Shown here: positions 47,565 to 58,474 of the stretch, piece by piece
Layout of the letters: the number at the start of each line of letters is the position of its first letter
Numbering within the stretch: the first letter of the stretch is position 1
From: Topomyia yanbarensis
Lineage: Eukaryota; Arthropoda; Insecta; Diptera; Culicidae
Direction: 5' to 3'
Assembly: GCF_030247195.1 (NCBI RefSeq)
Contig: NC_080672.1
Location: forward strand, 65,637,771 to 65,701,770
Length of the DNA: 64,000 nt
Position numbers and translations under genes: made by a program
Notes under the pieces: model-generated
What the model saw: only the letters and a program-made list of their open reading frames with translations
What the model was told of the DNA's origin: nothing
Database searches by the model: none

Positions 47565-48763
47565 GGTAAAACTGGTTCTGGACCAACGAAGTCAGTCGCA
47601 GCGTCTGCTGTTGCCAATTCGTCCGCTCATTCATTTTCAGTAATACCGGAATGACCAGGTACCCATAGAAGATAGGCAGCATTTGAAATGCTAAGTTCTT
47701 CGACATGAGTTCGACATGTGCTTAATAATTTGAGTCAAACAAGTACGGTATTCCACCAAGGTGTTCCTCTAGAAGCATAACTCGAAGCGGGCAATCCTCT
47801 TGGAATGCTGCTACTATGAGTGTGTTTATTTTATCCACGACCTCATCCGAGTCACGTGAAGGTTAGCCCTGGAACCTAGTCGCCAAGCCCTCATCGTAGA
47901 GGGCCCAGTTCGTAGATATGGGATTACGATATGTGACGATATCTAGCGAATGATCAAAGACGAGGAACTTATGATCCGATACCGACGGTTCAAGCTCGCT
48001 CGGTTCAAGCCAGTTTGCCAACTCATACGTAATACTGTCGGAGCAGAGTTACATCTAACACCTCTTCTCTGCCAGATAGTGCAAATGTTGGGCGGTTTCC
48101 TGCATTAAGTCTCGACAAACATGTCAAATGGTCCTAAGTGCAAATGAGAGCCTCTCTTTACTTTCTCTTTGAATTCTTACGGCGTCAGCATAAAACTTTT
48201 CAATATTGTTTCAGGATATATCGAAAAACGCTGATTTCGACTAGCATATTATGCTGAGAGTTAATGAACATACGTATAAACTGACGAGTTCTTAGCGAAA
48301 GAGAAAGTAAACAAAGAGAAACTGTCATTTTCACTTAAGACCATTTGACATGTTTGGCTAGAAGAATGTGCAGATTTGTACTACCTAAGCATTCCATTAA
48401 TTCGATGCCTCTCAAATATGTGAGCTGCCCCAAATTATGAGACGGGCATTTGCATCACTGCCGGTTATAAGGGGAAACCCATTCCTGCCTCAGTATAATA
48501 CAACCCTTTTGAAATCATCAGAAGGTGATGGTTCGTTATGTGGGAAATATGTCGAACAATAGACGTATTTCTTGTTTATGTTATCAAGTCATATTGACTG
48601 TGACAGCACAAATATCGCGAGTTGTAAGATCGGATATAAGACATGCGACAATAGCACTATTCGCGAGAATACATGCACGAGGCATTTCACGTGGATTTGT
48701 CATGCCATTTTTGTTGAAAGCTACGAAGACGGTGTTAAATAGCTTTCCAACATAAAATTTTCC
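47565..48763 (-). pseudogene. LOA/Lian-like LINE: endonuclease to RNase H fragment
   Basis: Reading the minus strand from 48763: 'LFNTVFVAFNKNGMTNPREM', 'LISDLTTRDICAVTV', 'YVYCSTYFPHNEPSPSDDF', 'FPLITGSDANAR', 'RGIELMECLGSTNLHILLAN', [MITE], 'NRPTFALSGREEVLDVTL', 'VSDHKFLVFD' and 'GTPWWN', with frame changes between them. These are the later motifs of an AP endonuclease. The RT is missing; the next segment is RNase H-like, 'AAYLLWVPGHSGITENE' then a TGA, then 'ADELATADAATDFVGPEP'. A nuclease plus RNase H is expected of LOA and I-type LINEs and distinguishes this family from LINE A/B. Confidence 0.85.
48116..48356. mobile_element. 241-bp MITE inserted in the LINE endonuclease
   Basis: Inverted ends of ~55 bp ('CAAACATGTCAAATGGTCYTA', then 'tttactttctctttg') interrupt the LINE reading frame exactly between 'NLHILLAN' and 'NRPTFAL'. 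No coding capacity. Confidence 0.85.
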
Positions 48764-48844
48764 TTTAACCCTTGTGAAGGCAAGCTAAAATCCTAACATT
48801 AAAGGGCAAGCCGGGCCTCTAAGGCCCGTCTAAATTCAAGCTCC

Positions 48845-49490
48845 TTTTTTGCCGTTCTCATATAGAAAGGTTATGCAATCGGTCGAAATTTCGACTTTTT
48901 AACCGAGACCCGCAGGGCCAAATCTCTTATACCATTCGTAAAATGTCTGTATGTGTGTGTATGTATGTATGTATGTATGGATGTATGCATGTGGCAAACA
49001 ATCTCACCGATTTTTCTCTGAGGTAGCTGGACCGATTTGTACAAATTTAGTCTCAAATGAAAGGTGCAGCCTTCCCATCGGTCGCTATTGATTTTTTTTT
49101 ATTGATCCGACTTTTGGTTCTGGAGTTAGGTGTTGAAGAGTACAATCACACAGCAAATTTCCATAGAAACTGATACCACCATGATGTCCAAATGATGCAA
49201 TATATATTAAAATATGTGCAACATTACTTGGCTTTGCATGTCTAGATCATTAATGACCCACCGAGGGTACTTCGACCACATTGGCCAGCTATGGCGGTTC
49301 TTGATGCCCCGGGGGAACTTACCAAGTTCCTAAGATAATGTCATACCTATCTCTCAGCGAATTCTTTTCCGATTTTTACAAACTTGGTTTCAAATGAAAG
49401 GTACAGCATTCCCATTGGCTGCTGTTGAATTTCTAATTGATCCGACTTCCGGTTCCGGAATTACAGGATGATGAGTACGAACACGCAGTA
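48845..49490 (-). repeat. Reverse copy of the ~320-bp module repeat and its CA/TA end
   Basis: The reverse complement reads 'agaaaggc' ends, a CA/TA run (48950-48990), 'aaaccgatttt'-type words and two modules with 'ccggaaccggaagtcggatc' (near 49440) and 'aaccaaaagtcggatc' (near 49110), as in 5690-7716. Confidence 0.7.
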
Positions 49491-49499
49491 AATCCCGAT

Positions 49500-50200
49500 T
49501 TCAGCGTATAAGGCGATGAATGTAAAAAGCTCAATTTTTTTTCCAAAAGGGTAGTACTCGGAAGATCACGTCGACTGTCGATTGGTTCTAAGCTCCATTT
49601 CGTTTGAACACGACCAATAAATGTTTCTGGGTTGCTATCAATTTCTTCTGATGCATAACCGGAGTACATATTCATATTTTTCTACATCAAATTCATCATC
49701 GGAAGCAATATCATTCACATCTTCTTCCTCGCTTTGCAAATCAGTTTCGGAATCGTCTGCTGTTGAATTTGCTCAAATTTCTTCCATTACTTCAGATTCT
49801 TTGAGACGATTGAAAACATGGGCATATCGTCTTATAGCCATTTCAATTTTTTGTTGTTTTTAGATCCTACAATTTGAATTATTACGAAAACTATAACAGA
49901 AAGAATAGACAACAAATAGACAATAACGACAGAGTTAGGTTATGTTGTATCCAAATAATTGTCAAGTAGACCACAGTGAGTGAAATAAAAGTATTTACCC
50001 AAAAAAATATGACACACGTCATTATCGTATGCTATTTCTACATTTCTTATAAAAGAAATGTATAGAATTCGCTCAAACTTTCAAGATTTTTTTCTTAAAA
50101 GAAAAGGTAAAAAGATAAAATCAATCAAAACATGAAAAAATTCCTGCTAATATGACGATGAACTCATCCAAATGTTTTTTTCAGATAAATATTAATGTAT
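49500..50200. other. Interior of the 48764 element, nothing recognised
   Basis: AT-rich, with short frames only. A Ser/Glu-rich frame at 49621-49863 has no family resemblance. Confidence 0.4.
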
Positions 50201-50478
50201 AAAACCCGTGGTATTCCTAGTAGTAGTAGTAGCCTAGTATTGCATGCACACCGGGCCTGCCAGACCCGGCTTGCCTTTTTGTGCATGTAAAAAATTCAAA
50301 CATAGCTGCGCAAAACTCCATAGATGAAAATTTCACAATTCTTTATTTTTGTTATAGATTTCAAAGCTACTTATCAAAATTTCCATGCCCAAGCTTATAC
50401 TGCATACACATTTTTTTGTAACTAAAAAATTGTAACGTGCCGGGCCTCTTAGACCCGGTTGCCTTTTTGAGGGTTAAA

Positions 50479-50591
50479 GAAATACGGCTCTTGAACCAAA
50501 GCTATAGAAGCTTTTGTTCCTGCATAAGGCGGGATAAATTCATAGTTGCTGTACGTTTATGCTGAAGATTAATTTGTGTTGCTCTAACCAT
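50479..50591 (-). pseudogene. LOA/Lian-like LINE: start of the endonuclease
   Basis: On the minus strand from the ATG at 50589-50591: 'MVRATQINLQHKRTATMNLS', 'RLMQEQK', then after a frameshift 'KASIALVQEPYFFN'. This is the N-terminal N and E motif region of a LINE nuclease, directly joined in the ancestral element to the segment that begins at 48763. Upstream sequence (50592-51060) probably belongs to the same LINE (ORF1 end or 5' region) but is not readable as protein. Confidence 0.8.
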
Positions 50592-50847
50592 ACTTGATCA
50601 CAGCACTATACATTTCATCATCAGCGTTTGTGGCTTATAATCGTCTATAGCGAACCCCGCAATGTATATTAGGGACATGACCACCATTTGATCTCCACGA
50701 TTTGCGAAGAAACAAACTTCCACTGTATCAGAGACTCGCTTAACACGGTAAGCTTAAGACTTACGACACTCCGTGCGCGACTGGCATATTTTAGTCTTCC
50801 CAGCCATTCAGTCCTCGGCACGGGGAAACAACTTGACATGAGGGGCC

Positions 50848-50925
50848 CTATTCTCACAGTCACGTCACTTAGTGAATATAAGGAAATTTTCTTCTAGTCA
50901 CTAGGTGACGTGACTGTGAGAATAG
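50848..50925. mobile_element. Near end-to-end palindromic mini-element
   Basis: 'CTATTCTCACAGTCACGTCA' and its exact complement bound a 78-bp segment with little loop. The arms are ~28 bp with one mismatch. Probably the remnant of a very short MITE. Confidence 0.6.
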
Positions 50926-51059
50926 CCCGAGGGCTCCTGTTTTAAGTCGCCTCATACGACATGGGAGCAAAAACACAGTGGATCAATTCTTGGTTGAGAA
51001 AATTCAACCCGCTGGGTGCAACACGGCCTCTAGGTGGATTTGTCCAGAGAAAGATAATA

Positions 51060-51690
51060 GACTGTTATCAACCTCCTAGTGGACCCCAGCCGGCGAAATA
51101 TATAACACGGCTCAGTTAAGCTTACGAATAATATAAAAAAGTAACAAGTCATGAAATGATAGTTTGGATATAAGATAGAGTGCAACAGATAAAAGTGGAC
51201 TACCCGAATTTCTTTGAGTACTTGAGACATCTATGTCAAGCCATGCATATAATAACCATATTTTGACGTGAGTTTACTCTTCCTAACTATTTGGAGGTTA
51301 CTTGGTTACATTAATGCAATTTCTCATCATATCAAATCAGATAAATATGTTTCCAATATCATTTTTCGAAATGCAAAGTAGATTTGGCCCATTCAGGCCA
51401 CATTTAGTTGACATGGCATGTATATGCATAAAACGGCGCTTGCAGACAGAAGGGGCCCCTTCAGTAACGGCACTCTTTGCGCAGTGAAGTTTTTCTACGA
51501 GTTATGCAAGTCTTGATGACTTATTCTGATTTTTGTTTTATTTTCTCTTAATTAGAGTAAGAGCTTATTTTAACCCTATTAGAAAGGTACAGCACTACTT
51601 AATCAATTACTCGGTCTACAATCGATGGAATACATATAAATAGGCATCAACATCTTTGCTTCGTTCTAAAGACCCAACAAAATAATAAAA
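51060..51690. other. Unassigned DNA
   Basis: No gene or repeat partner recognised. Confidence 0.4.
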
Positions 51691-51691
51691 C

Positions 51692-51928
51692 TCTCGACAA
51701 ACATATGATTACGGCCTAAAAGCCAACTGTCAAAATCCACTTTGAATGGAAATTCCGGACAAACCGTTACGCGCCAATCACAGAAGTTTATAGTAACCGA
51801 AAGAGAAAAGTTTTCTCTTTCATAAACTGTTGTGAACTGTGTTCGGCTAATAACGGTTTGTCCGGAATTTCCATTCAAAGTGGATTTTGACAGTTGGCTT
51901 TTAGGCCGTAATCATATGTTTGTCGAGA
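51692..51928. mobile_element. Fold-back element with identical 78-bp arms
   Basis: The arms 51692-51769 and 51851-51928 are exact reverse complements ('TCTCGACAAACATATGATTA' outward end). The 81-bp spacer contains a smaller hairpin, 'gaaagagaaaa' with 'ttttctctttc'. The exact arms imply recent insertion or gene conversion. If transcribed it would fold into a long hairpin RNA. Confidence 0.85.
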
Positions 51929-53870
51929 ACTGATCTAACAAAGGCGAAAAACCCGCGCTTGAATGCAAGGAAAACTCGAAGCGAGTGCCGCACTACCATT
52001 TGAGCCATTGGTTTGGGCAAAGATGGCAGGCGCTGATCAAACCAACGCGTTCAAACGCGTAGGGTGTTATAGAAACAGAGTGAAAATAGTCTCCTTACCC
52101 TATACTTGTATCCTATAATCCGCCATTGTGAATTTTGCAACTCGGATCTTTCATTCATCAATAACGAAAATATATATATTTTTGTTTATTTGGATTTCAA
52201 GACTATTTAATTACATATACTTGTTTTCTTTGTTCAATATTTTCAAATCTTATTTACTTTTTTACTGGATATTGATTTATCGTTATTGTTTTAGAACAAT
52301 CTGGTTTTCCACCAAATCTGTTATGCTATCATGAAAAAATCATTCAATTCATTCGTACATCCAAACATCTGAGCCTCCTACGCTCACACACAAGTATAGT
52401 GCTTATCGACCTATGTTCTGCTAGTAATAACATCCTCATTTGTAATGGATGTAACACCCAGTATATTCGTCCAATTTCGGCAATGCTAATTTACACTTAT
52501 TGGTTATACGCTTACGCTACATTACAACATGGAGTAATAGAACATATCTTGTGCTTAATGAAACGTTAGATTAAAGCTGTCCTTAGACGAGCGATGTGTC
52601 TAATTACGCGTCCAGCTAGTTGCTCACATTCGACAACAACGATGCGTTGACGTACACAACATCAACGGCATGGGACGTTTTGACGTACGGTACGTGTGAA
52701 CGAACACAAGAGCAACGCATCTAACTTATCCTGACGGAACGGTGACGTTCCGTTGACGGAAACTGATGTATCGTCTGAATCGTCCTTTAGAACAGCTGCC
52801 TGTGTGCAGCTCAATTGAGATTCAATGAAGCACCAGTTACACAGCCGCTATAAGCATAACTGTCCCATGTGCTATGAGATTTCCTATACACATGGGACAG
52901 TTATGCATATAGCAGCAGTACAGGTTCCACCATTAATCGTCCAGGATGCACATAGCGTTATGTTAAATATAATCAATGATTGTATTGCACCGCAAGAAAA
53001 ACAAACAATCTAAACGTTGTTACATGTGCATTGTATGGGGCACTTCCACGATAAATACTGGGACTATCCTGCACCAGTTGTTTTTCCCTACTGATGCTCT
53101 AGCCAGTAGGTGTCATAACAGTCCTTGGTGATGAAATCGATGCTGCTGTTCCGTTATATCGTGCCTTATCTTTCATCACTACTTAACTGCACTTTTAAGC
53201 CAATTCGGTTTAGGTCTGGGATGCTGCTTTTCCATTTACTGCCCAACGAATGGAGCGTACTAAATGCATTAAATCAACGTGTCTACCTGTAATAAAATAC
53301 AAAGTAAGTAAATAGTAATATAACTACATACCTTAAGACAGAATTACCACGACTTAATCCAACACCTAGCACCGTCAACTGTGTCTTGTGTACACATCGT
53401 CAAAGTCACGTCATCGTTCCGCTAGGATAAGTTGAATGCGTTTCTCTTTTAACCATTTACAGGTTCCGTACCTTGAAACATTCGTGCCGTTGATGTTGTG
53501 TGAATACATCCATTTAACTGCATGTAACTAATGTTGACGTTCCTTTGACTTTGACAGAAGCCTGACGTATCGTGTAAATCGTACTTAAATTAGAAAATAC
53601 AACCTCCGGTTGTCACGGCATGATTTCTTACTGTATGTGTAGTTGTTGACGGTTGTTAGTGATTAGTTCGATAGAGTTTGGGTCAAATATCTAAGAAAAA
53701 GAGCGTTTTATTAATGTTTTTCATATCCATAAAAACTTACGTTACCTTTTTCCTTCACGAAATAATTAAAACAATTTTTTTGATTCCACTTAAAATTTTT
53801 TACTACCCGAAAATTATGATGTTGACAAATAATTGACGGAGCAAAAGCTATGTTCGAATTTCGAACTTGC
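51929..53870. repeat. Mixed DNA with short inverted and direct repeats
   Basis: Contains a hairpin at 52847-52913 ('GCATAACTGTCCCATGTG' arms, one mismatch). It also has two related ~50-bp blocks at 52740-52795 and 53540-53590 ('gacgttcc-ttgac', 'ctga-gtatcgt', 'aatcgt'), the first also loosely inverted to 52566. These may be ends of an old degraded element. No protein domain found. Confidence 0.4.
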
Positions 53871-53999
53871 TACAGTCCAAGCTGAGTAAAGTAAAGTTTT
53901 ATTCATACCAATTTGAGCAAATGCTACGAGAGTTTACTTTGCTCAGAATCGAGCTGAGCAAACTTGTCTTGAGCAAATGCTCATTTTTATTCATACGGC

Positions 54000-55078
54000 T
54001 TATTATCTAAAAAAAATATGAAATCTTCAAATACAGAAATACAGAAATTTTACTTCATTATCATATTATTTTGAATTCGATGCGATGACTTACATATTTT
54101 CGTACACCAATCGATTACAATTGATACTAGCTATAGTTTTTGGAAAACCAGAATTATATGTTCTCACAAAATATTCACAAAAATACGTGTAAATACAGAA
54201 ATTTCGCATTATTCACAAAAAAAACTTTTTTTCTATCCTAATATTTGAATACAAAAATCGATGGAAATTGATGCCAGCTACATTTTCTGGAAGAACAAAA
54301 TTGAAAATTACAATAATTTGGGAAAATAAAGATATTTCATTTAATCAACAAATATTTCAATTCAATGAGGTGTGCAATAAAATTTAATGCACCTAATCGA
54401 TTGGCTACAAACTACATTGTTCTGTAGATGCCTGCGATTTTCTCTGCAATTTTTAGGATGAATACAATGACCGATTTTGTGAGCCCCATTATGTATTCAG
54501 GACTGACGAAATCTGAACATATTGGTTTCAGATTGTTTGGAACTATCTAAGGTATGAAATAAAACCCCAAAATACTCTTCGGAATCAGTCTATTATCGCA
54601 TCAGTTTGAAAAAAAGATTGAAACTTTTTAAATACTTTAAGAACATCGACATTCTCAATTCATAACACACTTACACAAAGGCTTTCGCTTTAATTCCATC
54701 GTGTAACATAGGGGAATTAAATCAAGAGACTTGAATGTGGCTGATAAAATCGGGTCAAAAAGCTGACAAACTCTGTTGTAGAAAAATTCGAAAGTGGGCA
54801 AACAGGCCCGATGAGAGGGGGGGGGGGGGGGGTCAGCCAGGGCAATTGCCCTGGGGCCCGGGTCGTATTTGGGGGCCCGCGTTTTTACTCGGTAGATGGG
54901 CGAACACGTCCGGTATTCATAGAAGAGAAATAAAAATTTGTTAAAACAAACGTTCTTAAGGGAATTGTCTACTTTGTGTACAAGTTAAAAAGCGCGTTTT
55001 ATTACTTGAATCGAGGAATACACTACGAAATATTGTGAAGCCAAATCAAAGTATGTTCGAAGAAAGCAATAGAATGTC
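54000..55078. other. Pogo-like interior and unassigned DNA with a poly-G run
   Basis: 54000-54370 belongs to the pogo-like shell by its repeated internal motif. At 54817-54832 is a G run followed by the palindrome 'CCAGGGCAATTGCCCTGG' (54837-54854) and GGGCCC words, probably the end of another repeat. No gene is seen. Confidence 0.4.
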
Positions 55079-55620
55079 AAACAGGAATGCGAGTGCACGG
55101 ACAAACGCATCCGTCCTCTTCTACGTTTGCTTCTTTGCTAGTTGTGCTGGTTGTTGGCGTGGAGATACTGGGCGTGATTGTTGTTGAGTGAATATTTGTT
55201 CCTGTCAGAGCCGTAGATATTGATTTTGTAGCCGTTTGTGGTTTGGCATAAGATAACGGTGTGCTGTTTACGGTTATAGCAGATGGGCTTATTGTTCTTT
55301 TGCACAAAGTAGTCTGTGGTGTTTTTTTTGCAGAATTCGTTCATAGGAATCTTCCATGGGTGCATAATTATTAATCAGTGTTGCCTGATGAAACGTCCCA
55401 TTTTCGGTTGATCCACTCAAAATGGTAACGTATGAAGGAGTTGGTTTGTACGGAAGCATTCTCACCATAAGAACAACGTTAGGGACATCCGGGAAAATGC
55501 GAAGTTTCAGCTGTTATGAAAAGCTTTTCTCCGTATCTTGAAATAAATTGTCAGGGGCGTGTGGAGATAATTCATGTAAGCGTATCTCTCTAGAGTCCTT
55601 GCCTATATACTGGGATGATG
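55079..55620 (-). pseudogene. Gag-like ORF1 relic of the retroposon family, copy 4
   Basis: Minus-strand pieces: 'PHAPDNLFQDTEKSF' (near 55560), 'RMLPYKPTPSYVTILSG' (near 55430) and, after frame changes, 'AITVNSTPLSYAKPQTATKS' and 'TPTTSTTSKEANVEEDG' (55100-55290). The last parts match copy 2 ('NTTNKESNTDEEGF'), and DNA near 55335-55360 resembles the zinc-knuckle region of copy 1 (near 8530). Several frameshifts. It lacks the 3' UTR, so it ends inside gag. Confidence 0.5.
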
Positions 55621-58023
55621 TTGTTAACGTGGTAGCTTTCGTTGGTGTGCTGCACGTTGTTCACAATCTACACGTTTAGTAATTGTTTCACTTCCCGAGT
55701 AGCTGATCTTACAGGACATTTCCAAATCAATATCAACACAATTAGTCTGCAGTCGTTTTTACCGTGTATCTATAGCGGAACGATTTTCAGTTTCTACTCT
55801 GGGCGAGATGAGAAGGTAGACCGATCTTAACTAACCGTTGAATAAAAGGTTAATTTTTATATTTTTGTATTGTTATAGAACGTACTAGTATTTTCCCTCT
55901 AAAAATGCATTGTATTGAGATAGAACGGTGATTTTGGGCCTCACCAAAGATGTGTGTGATGTCTATAAGAACCCAATTATGATGCGCAAAAAGAAATCAA
56001 ATCAGTTCAGCTAATCCAACAGCAGCAGTATTCAATTGCCTACTGTACTCACAGTTGTGTTATTTGCGTCTGATTACTGTGTTCTGTGTTTATATTGTTG
56101 TCTCGTCCCACATATTCTCACAGTTTACTTATGTAAATAGAAAATCTTTTTGATTTGATAATTTTAAACAAAAATTTTGAGCTGCATCTGCTACCTTCTC
56201 ATTTTTCTTACAACAAAAGCCAAAAACTGATCCACCGCTACCAGCAAAAAAAAAAACAATCCATGTGTCGCTTTGTCTGCACAGTAGAAGCAAAATATTA
56301 TGTTCCAAGCTACTGTGTCGAAAAAATGAGTGACGACTACAAGTAGAAAGTGGCCTATTGCGGTCAAAATATATTCCTATTTACTTTTCGAGACGTTCCT
56401 TAAGATCTATTGTTAAAAGTACAAATGGAGCTAAAGATGGCCAATGTTTACACCATATAATTTCACCATGTTAGACATAGCGTGCTGATTATGTTCCAGA
56501 CCATCAATGGAACAAAAGCGTTTGTTTCGCGAAACAAAATATATCCGCTCACTGTTAAAATACTAAATCCCTCTGTGGTTTGGAAGTATTATTCCCGCTA
56601 TTGTAGCACCTGCAGATCCTGTTTTCCTTACCCCTAACCTTACTACTTCCCCAATCCTTGCCATCAGGGAAATGATGAAAAAACGATTCATGACAAGGCA
56701 CAGATCTCCGATCCACATGGGGAATGTGCCATTTGAGCCAGACGCTGCTGATTCCTGAATACCCACAAATTTTAAAAACTTGTAGCTATGGCAATTTTAC
56801 CCTATTTTGATTCCACGGAATAAGAAGCTGTCGAAATTCGCCTGTCTGGCACGCTATCTGTAGATGTGGCAGTATGAGTCAACCGGAGTCTAATAGAAAC
56901 CACGGACTCATGAGTTTCCCGTGGCTGAAGAGATACTAACTCATACTGCACTAGAGGACATAGGTTTAAAGGGGCCCGGCAGTAATACAAGCCTTGAGGC
57001 CCGACGCGGCTCTCGACGGCCCTGTGGGCAAACACGGAAACTTCACCTTAGTCAGTACTTTGCACCGCTCTGAAATGAACAGCGCTAATAATTCATTACG
57101 AAGTAGATGCATTAAACAGCCTTTAAGCGACTCGGTAGAATGTCGAACAATGGCCAAATGAAGATCCTGGATGATGTTTCCACTAAGCAAGCAAGAGAAA
57201 AAAGTTTACTGTGCGACGATGTATAAAAAACTGAATCATTTAATGCGTTTGATCAAGCATATTTATAGCTAAAAATATCCAAGAACCAAGATTCAACTAG
57301 TTTTTGATTGGCTCGCTAAACAATATCTCTAGAGCGCATGATGACGATGATGATACTGCTGCTGATTGAACAACGCACGCTTCTTGGTGTCGTGCGCATA
57401 AAAAGTTGGGCATTTTTGATATTAGTAAGGTGTGCAAAAATCATCCCCCTAGAAAATCCATGTTTCAAAATCGTCCAATGCTGGTTCTTTGTTGGACCAA
57501 CGTTTGGCGACGCCCAGCAGACCGTTCAGCAGGCGTCCATTACTGGACTTGTGTTGGATGGTTTTGAAACAAATTTTTGGGCTTCTCAGTAGAATCTGGC
57601 ATGTTGCTTCTCTTAGAGGATTCCCGAAGTTTTGTTGTTGTATACAAACCAGTGGTGCGTAATCTCAAATTCAGTTGTTATTTCTGTCTGAATTTACCGA
57701 AACCAGCATTAAGTTGACTGAAGTTTCACGCAGAGAATTTAGTTTTATGCGTCTTGATTATTAGACCAAACCTAAGTATAATAATCCAAATTAATCGAGC
57801 ACAATACTTTAAAATAAAATAAGTTGACTAAATAACTTATTACATGTCGTACTTTCACTATATAGAATATAAAGTGATCGATATTCGTCCATAAGTCAAA
57901 CATAAATGCATGTACCATAAGTCAAACATTGATGCATGTACCTTAGATACTGTTTTTCAACATATAACAAATATATTTCAAGAAGAAGAAAAAACTTTTT
58001 TTTGATTCGATTATCCGAAGCGA
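55620..58023. other. Unassigned DNA, probably further repeats
   Basis: 56560-57190 has the look of a retroelement untranslated region on the minus strand, but no motif supports a family. A 26-bp tandem duplication lies at 57891-57942. No host exon recognised. Confidence 0.35.
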
Positions 58024-58058
58024 AATTTTTCTGCACCCTACGGATAATCTGGCCTGTA

Positions 58059-58474
58059 TTCAGAGATTTCTAGGCCATTTTGAAATATTGATAGCTTTAT
58101 GCAGCATACTCAAAAATATTAATCTTTCAACAATTTGAACACGTCGCATTATTCGTTTTTTTACTTTCTACAAAATGAATCAAGTATCTTGATTATTACG
58201 AAAATTTGTTAGTTCGATGTTTTTTTTAAGACGAACGAAGCACTATCGAATACAACGGAAACATTAGTACATATGCGCATTCAAAGAAATTGTCAGTTCA
58301 TTGTATATGTCAAACTGTCTTAGGTGGAATGAAAAGATACAACAATCTCAAACTCAAACATTTTTATGCGGGGGTTTAAATAAAAAAAATACAATGCTTT
58401 GGTAATTCGGAGAACGCACAAAATCAGATACCCACAAACTGGACAAGTTTCGGTTGTTTATGAAAAACCCGAAT
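58059..58474. other. Unassigned DNA between the pogo-like and hAT elements
   Basis: AT-rich, nothing recognised. Confidence 0.4.

Larger units (their letters stand above)
48764..50478. mobile_element. TIR element 'TTTAACCCT', inserted in the same LINE
   Basis: The LINE frame stops at 48763 and resumes at 50479. Ends: 'TTTAACCCTTGTGAAGGCAA' at 48764 and, inverted, 'TTTAACCCTCAAAAAGGCAA' at 50478. Just inside each end is a palindromic word, 'CCGGGCCTCTAAGGCCCG' (near 48819) and 'GCCGGGCCTCTTAGACCCGG' (near 50437); a third copy is near 50253. It carries a reverse copy of the ~320-bp module repeat. No transposase frame. TTAA at the junction suggests a TTAA-type target. Confidence 0.7.
45061..53999. 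mobile_element. TIR element 'GCCGTATGAATAAAAA', nested in the pogo-like shell
   Basis: The left end 'GCCGTATGAATAAAAACTAG' and right end (complement 'GCCGTATGAATAAAAATGAG') are inverted and both continue into 'GCATTTGCTCA'. The flanks are TTAA on the left and TTAT on the right, compatible with a TTAA target. Palindromic words such as GAGCAAATGCTC, CTGAGCATGCTCAG and GCTGAGCAAA cluster within ~240 bp of the left end and ~120 bp of the right end. No transposase seen. The 8.9 kb is mostly later insertions. Confidence 0.65.
44891..58056. mobile_element. Pogo-like TIR shell, TA duplication, filled with nested insertions
   Basis: The left end (44891) 'CAGGCCCTATTCGATTATCC' and right end (58024-58056; complement 'CAGGCCAGATTATCCG') are inverted; TA precedes (44889-44890) and follows (58057-58058). 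CAG ends with TA duplication and repeated 'CGATTATCCG' words fit pogo-like elements. An internal motif 'attgatacc-gcta--tttctgg' recurs at ~45027, ~54120 and ~54277, showing that 44891-45060 and 54000-54370 were once contiguous. No transposase frame is seen. Confidence 0.55.

Noticed and set aside
56563..57190. Host exons on the minus strand
   Set aside because: Frames are short and broken, and the style is that of a retroelement untranslated region; left unassigned.
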